Shown piece by piece: positions 46,570 to 57,613 of a DNA stretch of 64,000 nt. Below the pieces are notes generated by a model. That model ran no database searches and had not been told where the DNA came from. It was given only the letters and a program-made list of their open reading frames with translations. Every line of letters starts with the position of its first letter. Positions within the stretch are counted from its first letter, which is position 1. Both the position numbers and the translations under genes were made by a program. The stretch spans positions 434,001 to 498,000 of the forward strand of contig JAYKXP010000012.1 of the NCBI GenBank assembly GCA_037176845.1, written 5' to 3'. Source of the stretch: Paramarasmius palmivorus. Lineage: Eukaryota > Basidiomycota > Agaricomycetes > Agaricales > Marasmiaceae.

Positions 46570-47165
46570 GCTGTTTTCAGCTTAGATGGGATATGTGAGA
46601 TGGGTGATGGGAATGAGAACCTGCCGGATAACCTTTGTTGGGGTTTACGCGCCTTGATATATGAGTTGATTTGATGGTAGATCAGGACTGGGTACATCGG
46701 ATTTTCTTGTTTTCTGTTACAAGAAGAGGCAGGAAAATCAGGGAACGTTCCTTCTTCTACGTATGCAGAGGCCGCCGTAGACGTAGTGCGAGTGGTGTGG
46801 GGAAAGAGACACCTATATCCCAATTGCGCGATTTTTGAACTTTTGAATTACCTGAATAGTGGCTGTTGATTTGTACTATATACGATACGGCGGAAATCAG
46901 GCGCCAAAGTCCCAATCCAGTCTTTAAGCTGTAGTTTTCTCTTAGATGGGAATGGCACCTGTGATTTGTTGGGGTTTATGCGTTCCGTAGTTTGATTCGG
47001 TGATCGGTTGATAGATGGTTAGATACCATCGAGCATTTGCATGTACACCTGAGACCCAAGTGTTGATATTAACATTGAAAACATGCGATCATCTTCAAGG
47101 CCGCCGTAGATGTAGGGTGTGGAGGTGCGGGGAAAGAGACTCGGGTCTGAGTACTGAGTACTGTG
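46570..47165. repeat. Diverged tandem duplication, period about 330 bp
   Basis: Three markers recur with the same offset. TTTGTTGGGGTTTA[CT]GCG lies at 46634 and 46965 (331 bp apart). GCCGCCGTAGA[CT]GTAG lies at 46771 and 47100 (329 bp). GGGGAAAGAGAC lies at 46799 and 47129 (330 bp). The sequence between has diverged. A shorter echo of the last marker with the following GAGT and CCCCACAT occurs at 47223-47270. No coding capacity explains it. Confidence 0.6.
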
Positions 47166-47302
47166 TAACTTGCCCCACATCTGGATTCCGAATCGCGCGA
47201 TCGTGGTAGCGCAGTGATGGATGTGGAGAAAGAGACTCCTGAGTCCTAGTACTGCCCCACATTTGTATTGGTGTTCAAATTGTGGTTAGTGATAGATTAG
47301 AT

Positions 47303-47674
47303 GGATAGATAGCAATTGTGGCAATTCGTGGCTGGCACTGCTCGTTTCTTCAATGTACTTATTCTATTCTATTCTACTTGGCACGTCGACTCGGAACAGT
47401 TGGATAGATAACAATTGTGGCGACTCGGACTCAAAGACGCCGGTCACCTAGTTTTTAGTTCAGAGGTGGTTAGTTACAATTGATTAGTTCGAACCCAAAA
47501 TTTAGTAGGCGCTAGGATTCAGGAAACGTGTTGTCGGCGTGCACAAGGACGAGTCTGTTTCCCCACAATCCCCAGTCCTCGTGTATAGATAACAACATTG
47601 AACACCAACAGGAGCACATACCATCTTGGGCTGATCTACCTGAAAACTTGATAGATAACAATTGTGGCGACCCG
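47303..47674. repeat. Three copies of a 25-bp motif GATAGATA[AG]CAATTGTGGC
   Basis: Copies at 47303-47328, 47402-47427 and 47650-47674 share GATAGATA[AG]CAATTGTGGC and mostly end CGACYCG. CAATTG is a palindromic E-box core, so these could be repeated protein-binding sites or internal pieces of a decayed element. Confidence 0.55.
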
Positions 47675-48985
47675 TTCTTGGGGTGTTCACCTGACCTAAG
47701 AACTTGTATTCATTATCGCTGAGTCTCTTACCCCGCAGTCTGTTTCCCCACACCACACATATTGGATGTATCATGCATGATAGATACTAATGACCCCAAC
47801 TACGACGGTTCTCATATCCCCGAACCACCGCGCCTCATGCCCTCAACAGCAGCGAAGTTACGTTACCCCGTAGACGCTGAAATGTATCCTTCCCGCCGCC
47901 ACAGGTAGATAAAACGCGGAACTTGAGCCAATCAAAACCTACTACACCAATTTATTGAAAGCGGGATCGTCAGGGAAGATTAATAGGGCTGGGGCGGTAC
48001 TATTCCGCCTTCATCAGACAAAGCAAGCAAGCAGGAGATTTTTATACTGGGATTTACATCCGGCTGCGGCTGCGTCTGTTTTCTTTGTCTATCCAATGAA
48101 CGTGCATGGAGACAGGGATGGGGAAGGGAGATCAATGGTCAGCGTACACTGAGCCCGACGAAACAGACGCGTGACCGTGCGCGCATCAATGAGGACGCAT
48201 TTCCCCATACTTACCTCCGAACGAACTTCACGCTTTAAGATTATCCGAGTCGTCACTCGTTCTCGCAGTGTGGGGTATCAACCTTCCGACCAACGTTCTA
48301 CAGCTTCGAGGGAGCCTGTACGATGTGGGGATGAAGGATTTTGAAATAGCCAGGAATCAAGGGGATCGAGATGCTGATAGACGCTTTGCGTTTACCTTAT
48401 CTGTTACCCTCGGTTTGGGACGCATTGCAAATTCGGTGGGGGACTCGGTGGTTTTGGGATGGGGTGAGAAAGGCTTTGTAGGAGGAGGCCGTTTATCCTT
48501 AAGTACCTACTTTTGAATTTTCTCTATCGTAGTCAGAGGTATGTGTAGGTCGGGGTTTCAGAAAGATTTAAGCGTTGTTTCTATATTAGGCAGGTATTCA
48601 TATCTACAGACCCGATCGCGTAAGGGGAGGTAGGTAATATGCCGGCGGCAAAAAGCGTCGGGACTCGGCGACTGGCGCGGTGTTTATGGACTGGAAGGCT
48701 GGAAGGGAAGTATAGGAAGAAGGAAGAGGGGTAGTGGAGTATTGAGTGAGAATGGGAAAGAAACGTGTGTTGACATAAAGATAACGGGTAGAAGGAAGAA
48801 TGAATGAAGGCACGGTCGAGGGTTGGGCTGTTGTTATGTAGCCACTCGTTCGGAGGCGCTACCCAGACGCTAGACGCTAGACGTCGGCTCTGGATTGGAT
48901 AATATGGATTGGACAGCGGAGTAGGTGTGGTGCGGTCTAGGTGAAAAATGACCAAGAAATGCGGGCGTGTGCGGATGTAAGTAGA

Positions 48986-49013
48986 CGCCCCCCTCCGAGC
49001 AACTCGGGGGGCG
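48986..49013. repeat. GC-rich hairpin upstream of the CBM21 gene
   Basis: CGCCCCCC-TC-CGAG, loop CAA, then CTCG-GGGGGGCG: twelve G/C-rich pairs with a two-base bulge. It lies about 510 bp upstream of the CBM21 start codon and about 400 bp upstream of the inferred 5' leader intron. Confidence 0.5.
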
Positions 49014-49415
49014 AGAATGATAATTGGGTGGTCTGGATGGGTGTTTTCTGCCAAGAAGGTCTATGAGTCGTCGGTATAGTCAACCGAGCGGCCGAAGGAT
49101 TGCAGAGAAAAATTTGTATAGTCTAAAAGGGGAAATCGGCTTCCACCGAGGTCCCTTATCTCGAGATCTCATCGGGCGAAGAGAAGAAGCGCGATCGAGG
49201 GGTGTCTGGAGTCCTGGCCACCTCCCACGAGTAGGATTCGGAATGTTTTAATAATTTTATTTTTTTATTTTACAAGTAGATATCTAAAGCGCAGAGCGGT
49301 GCTCCTCCTATCGCATCTACCCGTTCCTCCTCATTCCTCGTCTTCCTCCCCTTGCTATACGTCCTGTCCATTGGACTTGAACGTCTCGTCGTTGCTGTTG
49401 TCGAGTATAATACTG

Positions 49416-49518
49416 GTGAGTGTAATGCATGACGTCATGTTTAGGGAAGAAAGAGAGAGCTGAGAACAGTGTTGTGTTGGTTGCCTTTCAGCCACACACC
49501 CCATTTCACTTTTCACAG
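49416..49518 (+). other. Probable intron in the 5' leader of the CBM21 gene
   Basis: A strong donor (CTG/GTGAGT at 49416) and acceptor (TTTTCACAG ending 49518) lie directly before GAA-ATG at 49522. The same-frame reading through it (MTSCLGKKERAEN...) has no resemblance to the downstream protein. Leader splicing is inferred from the sites alone. Confidence 0.5.
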
Positions 49519-49521
49519 GAA

Positions 49522-52500
49522 ATGCCCTATGCAACTCCATCTTCAACGACTGCTTCTCCACCACTTCCGACTCATTCATTAGGAAGACCTGGCCATCGAA
49601 GGTCATATTCTTCTGAACGGTTTACAGACGAACGAGGGCCAGGAGCGTTTCAGTCTCTTGGAACTCTGCCCAGAAGACAACCATCGTCTTCTTCTTCTTC
49701 TGCTGCGGCTACTTCTTCCACCGCATCCTACAAGCCACCTATATCCGTCAACACCCAAAAACGATTCCATCTCAAGCCGGAATCATCTTCCTCATCCAGT
49801 GATGAAGACGACGACGATGGACCACCACCACCTCTCAAACTAAAAACACCACTATCTCCTTCATTCGGTGTAGGTGTCCCCTTCCCCCGCTCATCTCCAC
49901 GCAATTCTCCGCGGAGTAGCCCCCTCAGCTCTCCTTTACCCGCAGATCCCAACCTGCTATCTCCTCTCTCCGGTACCGGGTTATCCTCTCTACCCATCAA
50001 CTCCCTTTCAACAACCAACGAGAAATACCTCGCTCCACCTTCTCGTCCTTCACCTAACCGTACCACATCATCCCCAATCCTCCTTTCAAACGGTAAACCC
50101 CTCAAATCATCACTCAAATCATCTTCATCCACTTCAAACATCCCAGCTACACATCCCACATCGCATTCCCACCCCCATCATCCCCATGCCCATCACCATC
50201 ATTCCCACGCACACATCCGTGCACGGTCCGCTCCTAGCACTCCCAGCTTGGCCACGGACTCTACTTCAGCGTCTACTTCCACGGGGAGTTCACCGACGCA
50301 GAGTACACCTGCGACGCCCAAGAACGTGCACTTTCCTTCGTTACCCAACGATCTTGAACATATCAGGATCTTTAACCGGTCTGCGAAGCCTAGCTCCCTA
50401 CGTAGGTCGAGCGACGCTTCGCGTGGACCTACAGGTGCCATTATTGGCGTAGCCTGCGAGGAAACAGAGACTGAGACCGAAACCGATCGTGAAGGTTGGG
50501 TTGGCGGTTACTTGCGATCTTCTGTGGGTTTTGGTGCAGTTACTGCACCTGCCTCGAGCTCGTCATCGTCTTCAAGCGGCTTCCCGTTCCCTAAATTCCC
50601 TTCACCGCCTCAGACACCCGAGGCTACGCCTGAGACGACATTCGTCTTGGATACTGAGGGGTACAGCGTACCTAGTACCTCCACGTCGAGGGATCAATAC
50701 GCCAATATCATCCTCGAGAAGCTCGCGCTCTCGACGGAACAAGGCAAAGGCAAGCTAGCGCTCGAAGGGAGCTTGTTAGTCCGCAATATTGCGTTTGAGA
50801 AACAGGTTTATTTGAGGTTTACACTTGATGAATGGGCGACTGTGTCGGAGGTTACTGCGAAATACGAGGCTTCGTTGACGTTGCCTTCGTTGACTGCGTT
50901 GCCTGGGCGGACGTTGGGTGATATCATTGCCTCTGCGTCTGCCTCTTCGTCGTCAGCGCCGGGTCTTGGAGCGCATGGTCGATCGTTCTCCGAGTCAGCG
51001 TTAAACAGTCGAGGGAAGACGGAGATGATCAATTGGGATCGTTTCTCGTTCTCTATCAACCTCGCGGACTTTGCGAGACTTGAGGAGAGAACGATGTGGG
51101 CTGTCGGACGGTATGTTGTTCCAGGGAAAGGAGAGTGGTGGGATAACAACGGTGGAAGGAACTTTAGGGTTTGTTGGAAGAAGGTCGTTGTTGCCAAGGA
51201 GAAGAAGGAGGAGAAGAAGCAGGAGGTGGCCGAGAAGGTGGTTGAGGTGAAAGATAGGGAGAGGAAGGAAGGAAGGAGTTTGAGTGCGCCTGCTGGTTAG
51301 TTGTCTTTTTCTTACCTTGACCCCGGCAGTGGCTGATCATAAACCTGTTGTAGCTCCAGTCGTTGTACCCAATGTGACGACAACAGCACCGTCACCGCCT
51401 CCGCCCAAGACGACGTTTGCTACCGCCACCGCTACAGGTAAGCCTTTCCTTCTCTTCCACTTTCTTAATGCTAACGCTTTAACCAGCACCCACGCATTCA
51501 CCGCCTACGTCTCCAACGTCGCGAGAGCAGACTACAGCAGCGTTAACAGCAGCCACTAGCGCACGACTGAGTAAATTCAGTTTAAAGAACTACGTTGCGC
51601 CTGGCTCGCCTGCGGCTGTTAGGAGTCGGTCTGGGTCGTTGTCTTCCCTTACCTCGCCTTCTACTCCTTCATCTACCTCTGCGCCGTCTACTGAGGTGGT
51701 AGAGAAGAAGGTAGAGGAGAAGGAGAAGCCCGAGCCTAAGACCGACGAGCCTGCGCCTGAGCCCGAGCCTCTTGTGATGAAGCGTGAAAATAAGCCGTCG
51801 TTCTCCGGGATGGGGATTGGGTTGTATTGGCCTTGGGGGTCGAATTCCTCTGCCTCTTCCACCTCCACCAACAACTCCACCGAGAAACAGGTGAAAGCAG
51901 GCGGCTCAGCGTCAGTCGTCGTCGTGCCTTCACCCAAAGCGTCGCCTACTCCCAAGGCCGAGGATAGGAAGGAGTTCTTCCCTGTCCCTGTTCCTGTGCC
52001 GGGGTTGGAGAAGGATGGGAGTAACGCGAGTAGTACGAGTGGGAGTTCGGAGAGTTTAGATTCGTTGATGTGTAAGTTCCCTTTCTTCTTCTCCTCTTTG
52101 TGTCAGGTATTGGTATTGATGATATCGAACAGCAAGCTCGTTCTCAACAACGACTTATATGCCGCGTTTGAACGTTAAGGAACTGGAGTACGGGTATCAT
52201 CCTGGGGCGTTTAATGGCCTCACTGATGGGGATTTGGGGGTGTACAATGCCTATGATGGCGGGTTCCTCCACACAACGCTGCAGGTTGAACCTGTCAAGG
52301 ACGTACCGAGTACACAGTCTCAGTGGTCTCCTGAAGACGACTCCGAGGACGCCGAGGCAGACATCACCGAAACAGAAGTAGAGACCGAGACGGAGCGCAC
52401 GCCAAAGCTTTCACCCTTGGCCAACTCCAACTCTGATTCACCCGTACCTTCACCGCCATCCTTCTCGTCTTCGGTGACGTCCTCAATAACGTCGACGGCG

Positions 52501-52656
52501 TCGTCTTCACCTGTGTTGATGTCTCCTAGTGTGTTACCGTTCTCGCCGAGAGCGGGGACAGATGATAGTTTGTACAAGGCGTTTGTGAAGCAGTGGTGTT
52601 TTGGTGGCTCAGGTGCAGGTGCTGGGGCGGGGGTTAGTGTTGAGGTTGGGAGATAG
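49522..52656 (+). CDS. CBM21 protein, probable glycogen-targeting regulatory subunit of protein phosphatase 1
   Basis: Exons 49522-51295, 51354-51437, 51487-52071 and 52133-52656 (2967 bp, 988 residues). The N-terminal 400 residues are low-complexity Ser/Pro-rich with an acidic patch (SSDEDDDD) and a His-rich tract (HPHHPHAHHHHSHAH). An RVxF-type docking motif, KNVHF, sits at about 267-271. A CBM21 domain spans about 411-553: LLVRNIAFEKQVYLRFTLDE...INWDRFSFSINL...FRVCWKK. RVxF followed by CBM21 is the layout of Gac1/Pig1 and mammalian PPP1R3 proteins, which bring PP1 to glycogen to activate glycogen synthase. The long C-terminal region is fungal-specific and disordered, with acidic and Ser repeats, ending VKQWCFGGSGAGAG. 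The first intron has an alternative pair (donor at 51284, acceptor ending 51329). Confidence 0.85.
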
Positions 52657-53960
52657 CTTGGTGTTCTTATCTGTGAGGTGCCGAGTAGTGTGTTGAGAGG
52701 ATGAATGTGGCGTTGATGGTTTGTTTTCGGTTTAGGTGAGTTGGTGATAGCACTTTGGTGTGGTCGCGTCTCCTTAGTTGGTGTGGGTTTATATACCTAC
52801 CATCGACTGGGCTGCGCCACACGCCTCTTCCTCCTGTCTTCGAACGTGTTGCTGACTACTCGTGTTTGGTTGGTTGTAGATCGACCTATAGTTCCTTCAT
52901 TTCAAAAAGATTAACGTGACGAGTGACGACCCCCGCACGAAGGTTTTGTTTTAAAAGTCGCCGCCGATGGCCCACATACACGCTTCCTGGGTTCTGGGCT
53001 TTGGCGCTCGAGCTATTTATGTCCTGGACGTTAAAAATGTCTTTCGATTACTTGATTTTCATTTATCGTTACTCACTCACTTGATTTCAAAATGTACCAG
53101 TACCACCACCACAACTGCTTTGGACTTTCCATTTGCCAATTTGTTTTTGGATCCGTTGTACCTCACCTTCTACATGCATCGTCGTTTTTTACTTACACTC
53201 ACGTATCTGATATCTCGTATGTAGCCGATTTTTTGTGTTACTAGTCACTAGTTCGTAGGGTTGAATATACAGTGATTTTTCGATTTTTGTTCGAGCTTTC
53301 GTGTTGTCTGTCCGATAGTGCCTAGTTAGTTGGATATACATACACAGTCCTCCGAGCCGTCTTCGTTCGCCGTTGAGTAGTAGTACCAGGAAAGAGGAAA
53401 AGTAGAAGGAAGAGGGAAAAGGAGAAAGAAGAGAAGAGAAAAAAAATACGTGTTTTTTACTTTTCATTTAACGGTACGGTTTAGCGGTCGGACGGAACTT
53501 GTACGTTGAAAGGTATGTAAAAAAGTTGATAGTCTGGGGTCAGGTGGTGTGGGGAAATGAAAAGACTTTTTTGATGGGGACTCGGAGAGGCGACGATCGT
53601 CTTGGGTTTTTTTCTTCTCAATTCACTACAACTGAATGCGATGCGAGGCTCAAGCTCTCAAGTGGGAATAGGGGATAGGGAATAGGGGATTGAGTTTACG
53701 GCCCTGTACGTGTTCCTTTTTGAATGCAGCGTATCTTTTGACGATGCGGACGCAGGACCATTTTGTCGAGAAGTTGAAGCTTGCGGAGTCCTAGTCGGCC
53801 TTGAAACGCGTTTAAGGCATGCAATTTGGGTTGGAGAATCGATTAGTATTGGGTACACCATAGATGGTGGATAATGGAGAGAAAGAGGAGATGAGGCCTT
53901 CACGTTGGGTGCGTTGACTTTGCGAGCGAGATTCGAAACGGTATCCTGATTCCTCATGTT
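52657..53960. other. 3' flank of the CBM21 gene
   Basis: T-rich and low in coding potential, with A-rich tracts near 53390-53450. It probably contains the 3' UTR of the CBM21 gene and the unseen 5' exon of the next gene. Confidence 0.4.
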
Positions 53961-53975
53961 ATTGAATTTTCAGGG

Positions 53976-54602
53976 GGACTACGTCTCAGAACACCAGGAA
54001 GAGAGAAAATACGCGTCCTACAGTGGTACCTCCTCTTGGCCTCGTCTGGAAGAAGTCAGAAGAACTCGGAACACCTTGCGAAACCTTCAAGAACCTTGGA
54101 GCCTCATACTATCGCAAAACCTTTAAGTTTGTCACATATAGAACCGCTGAAACGGTTAAGATTCTTGGGGAGGTCTGCATTCTTTCATGGTTCAGTACCA
54201 CTCATGCAGGACCGTCACTGGTTAAAGGTCGGGGTAGTACTACTAGGGGTGAACTAAGTCAGGTGTGTTTCAAGGTCGTACCACCTTTGGAAGATTTTCT
54301 GAACATTCTCTCCAGAAGACACACATCAGATATTATAATACACCTTCGCATTTTCTCGAACAAACGCGTCATTGCGGACCTAGCGGACGTTCTTCAGCTC
54401 TGCATCGAATGGAAGGCTGAGCTGGCTAAACGGAAGTCGGTACGTAGTTCCTTATGTCGTACATTGGGTGATACCGACGTCTTCTATTAGTATTACTTCA
54501 GGCCCGACTCAACCAGGTCTCTCGCTTCAACGTTTTTCAGTGCCAGGGTGTTCGGACTGATGCACATAGGCTGAGTCACCGTCGCCTCCAGGACCTCCGA
54601 TG
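53976..54602 (+). CDS. Unrecognised gene, 3' portion (5' exon not located)
   Basis: An open stretch follows the acceptor TTTTCAG at 53975: TTSQNTRKRENTRPTVVPPL, later GELSQVCFKVVPPLEDFLNI and FSNKRVIADLADVLQLCIEW. It ends KAELAKRKS at a GTACGT donor (54439). After an intron ending TACTTCAG (54504) the frame resumes with ARLNQVSRFNVFQCQGVRTD and stops at 54600-54602. The mixture of leucine helices and basic tail looks like real protein, but no family is recognised. No start codon could be joined in frame, so the boundaries on the left are uncertain. It may be a truncated gene. Confidence 0.35.
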
Positions 54603-56431
54603 AAAAGGGAGCGGGAACCAAGGCCCGAAATTGAGCGGAGATTAAGTCTTAGGTGTTCACTATCGCATATTGCGCGATCTCCGCAATGTCGGTCGGTGCG
54701 TGGTTATTGGCTATCGCGCTGGCGCTGGTGTTGGTGGTGATATTGATATTTCCTTGCAGTTTTCCTCCGGGCCGTCTACCAGTGACAATGGTCTTCTCAT
54801 ATCTCGTACCGTCGGAGAACGCCCATAACGGTATGCTAGCCAATTGGTGTATCGATGTGGATGTCGTTACTACAAGCCATGGTTCTGAAGTCTGGAAGGC
54901 GATCAGGAACTCTGAACATTCATCGATATGGATATGTTGAAAGTACTACGACAGAGGCATATGTTTATGTCGAACAATGTTATGGAAGTGCACAAAGCTG
55001 GTATGTGCTGGCCATATTATGATTCTCTCGGGTAGACGCTGATCGGCGGTGGTTAGCGGCGTAGCCTAGAAGACTGGGATAATGATTGGCATGGTCTCTC
55101 AGCTAATCACCAACACTCATCGTCCAAAAAAGCTCGCCCACGTCCGACTGTCCCACGAGCCATCGTTGCGCCTAAAGGTTTCCCCACTACCTCCCACAGC
55201 TGTCCCCACTCCTCCCCACTTTTTTCAAGTCGTCCCAGGTCGACCCCAGCTCTGCGCATGCGTTATCCGCGTATGGCTCAACGTTCACGTACTCTCCACT
55301 TTTTTTCACGAACACCAGCCCGCGGCGATTCCGGGCTTGGTGTTCATCGTCTCGGTATTTGTGTCCCCGGCATTCTACATGTACGGTATGTTATTTCAAA
55401 TGGGATTGGGAGCATATGCAAAAGTCCAGGAACGTTTGATTAGCGACAACTCTAAAATTTTCGAGGGTGGCGAATGAGGAGGTTCCAAGACGTGCTAAGA
55501 ATATTGGCGAGGACGAGGCTTGCTGACTCCTGAGGTTTTGGGTTCGAGGATAGCACATAGGTGGCTTATCTATGTACTTGTTCTTCGTTTGACAATGTAG
55601 CGCTCGATCCTTGAGCCACCAGAGTACCGTTAATAATATCGTCGCCGAGTTAACCTATGTCGTAGTCATCAAAGCTTGAGGAAGATTGGCGAACAAAAAG
55701 AGACTCGTCCCCTTCGTGGTACCGGTGGCGCGACCTGCACATATGTATTGGCGTATGTACATAATAACGAGAATCAAGGGTAGAAAAGCAGGTGTCGGGA
55801 GTCCCTACATACACGTTGATCAGAAACAGGCGAATCAACGAAATGATATGGATGGCTATGACTACCCGTAACATGGCATTGGAATGGAACAGTCAAAAGG
55901 ATGTTCGTGCGAATGATTCAATGAAGGGCCATAGTGGGATCCACGCATGTCCGCTGGACTCGAGTCTCGACAATCAGACTGCCTAGGCATCGCAATCGGT
56001 AAAATTCAGCAGTGAATCGTTGTCTCCTGCTGGTTTGCAGAATGGGAACGATCAACGTTCCCAATATTGACCAGGGAATCACAATCCAAAACCAAACCGT
56101 CGAACAATGGATTAATTACTCGCGAGGATTAGCACCAAGTAGCTGGTGTGGGTGTCAAAATTTAACACGACAGTCGGCTGTGTGATGGGAATGGACCGCC
56201 ACCATCGATTACCGGATTTGGTACAATGGCTGGATTTTCTGTACAGCGGGAGCGTTTATATTCGGTCTAGAGGCGGGAAGGGATCACAATGAGGCAGGTA
56301 CCGGCGCTACGGAGCGAAGGAAGATCTTCTTGGTCTCCATGTTCTTAAATTTGAGTGCTTGGTGGCCGTTTTTATCTCGGACGCATGGAAGTTGGCAAAG
56401 GATCGTGGTTTCATTGCGATGAGGTCTAGAA
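54603..56431. other. Intergenic with conflicting open frames
   Basis: At 54650-54940 both strands are open: plus reads a hydrophobic segment (VGAWLLAIALALVLVVILIF), minus reads NINITTNTSASAIANNHAPT. At 56080-55925 the minus strand reads a hydrophobic segment (VWFWIVIPWSILGTLIVPIL) without a start. None can be built into a gene. Confidence 0.35.
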
Positions 56432-56968
56432 TTAACATGTCCGCTGGCGGATGGTTCTCGACCTTGAATACCAGTATCCGAACCATCTCCGTAACACTCG
56501 ACGGCGTTCATCTTATCTCTTCAAAACCCTGACATTCGGTACCGAGACACCTTGGGAATAAATGAACATGGACCCATAAGATTTTGACGAAAGTCACTTA
56601 CGATACTCGTTTTCGGCATGATTGTGCATCTCTTCAAGATAGCGCATTATTCTCTCACCCATTAGATAGACACCGACACCTATCACCGAGGAAAGTGTAT
56701 CCCATTGTTCGAAGCTGGAGCTCGAAGGTGTTGGCGGCGTAGGCAGGCAAGTCTTATCTCAGTGTTACTTGAATGGCGAACGTGTCGGGATGAGTTTAGT
56801 CGGCCGATTGTTGCCTGCGTGTGTTGCCGACACGTAAGAGTCGCGCGATAACAGGAATAGATGTAGTATGTCTGACGGAAGATGTCAGTTTCGAAATGGT
56901 TCGTTGATTGGATGGGAGAAGTGTACCTTTGATGTGTTTATGTTGAATACGGCAGCGGTAGTTTTCAT
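56432..56968 (-). CDS. Small arginine-rich orphan protein
   Basis: Exons 56968-56927, 56752-56602 and 56511-56432 (273 bp, 90 residues). It starts MKTTAAVFNINTSK, then TCLPTPPTPSSSSFEQWDTL, one weakly hydrophobic helix (SSVIGVGVYLMGERIMRYL) and a basic end (HERRRVLRRWFGYWYSRSRT). Frames join across both introns (174 and 90 bp), which is the only support. No family recognised. The layout would suit a small single-span membrane protein with a positive tail, which is inference. Confidence 0.35.
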
Positions 56969-57613
56969 TTTACGTCTCTCGTCGTAGATAGATATGAAGT
57001 CTTGGCTGACCAAAGATACGGGGTGAACGCTGGCCAGTTATGGTTGCTGTATAATAACGAACGCTAGAACCCGGGCATCTTTCGATTTCAACATTTATTG
57101 TCTGTATAGATAGACTTAACGCACCCGCTGTTCCAGAGAATAATCCCATCGTTCTATTCCGATAGATGTCCTTCCTTCCTTTCAAGCTCAATGATGAGGT
57201 GGCAAAGACTCTTGTATTCCGAAGCCATGATTTGTGGCTAAGCCATCCGGACCGGTGTCAGAGGAGAACGAGATATGCTCAAGAGTTCCAGCAATTCTGG
57301 ACGTACTGGACGCGTACGGAGAGGAGGTCGGGGTCGCGTCATGCGTAGTGCGAGTGGTGTCGATGGATTCCTCGACTGCTTGACCGCCGCTTACTTTCCC
57401 ACGATCACGTTTTGAGAGCTCCTTACTCGCGTGTCTGGTCTTTTGCTGGTCTTTGTCTCTGATCTCTCTCCTTCACATTCGATATCTTTCATCCAGCCTC
57501 TCTAGGTAAGGTTGGGCTTTGACGCTCTCACTAGCTGGCCTCACGGAGACTCCTTTACAGTTTAACATAAGCAACTTTGGCTTGGGTTTCTTTCAACTCC
57601 TTTCTTCAAAGTC
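56969..57613. other. Divergent intergenic region
   Basis: Between the small orphan gene (minus) and the first F-box gene of the right-hand array (plus). No gene seen. A pyrimidine-rich tract (57410-57500) precedes the F-box gene. Confidence 0.4.

Larger units (their letters stand above)
37743..49521. other. 11.8-kb gene desert before the CBM21 gene
   Basis: Open frames are short (mostly under 115 codons), unlike any family, and not linked by splice sites I trust. Microsatellite-like bits occur: GATAGAT near 39723-39742 and TATTC near 47360-47376. From about 46560 to 47700 there are diverged repeats (see separate entries). The last kilobase holds a GC hairpin and the CBM21 promoter. It could host noncoding transcripts, long regulatory DNA or decayed transposons; I cannot tell which. 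Confidence 0.5.

Noticed and set aside
49874..50452. Second long plus-strand frame inside the CBM21 gene
   Set aside because: A frame shadow produced by biased Ser/Pro/His codons. The overlapping frame has the CBM21 and RVxF motifs.
54653..54940. Frame with a strong hydrophobic segment (LLAIALALVLVVILIF)
   Set aside because: The opposite strand is equally open and no start, splice or family evidence separates them.
57342..57358. 17-bp match (CGTAGTGCGAGTGGTGT) to the repeat unit at 46780-46796
   Set aside because: The similarity does not extend beyond 17 bp, and one such match could arise by chance in a window this size.
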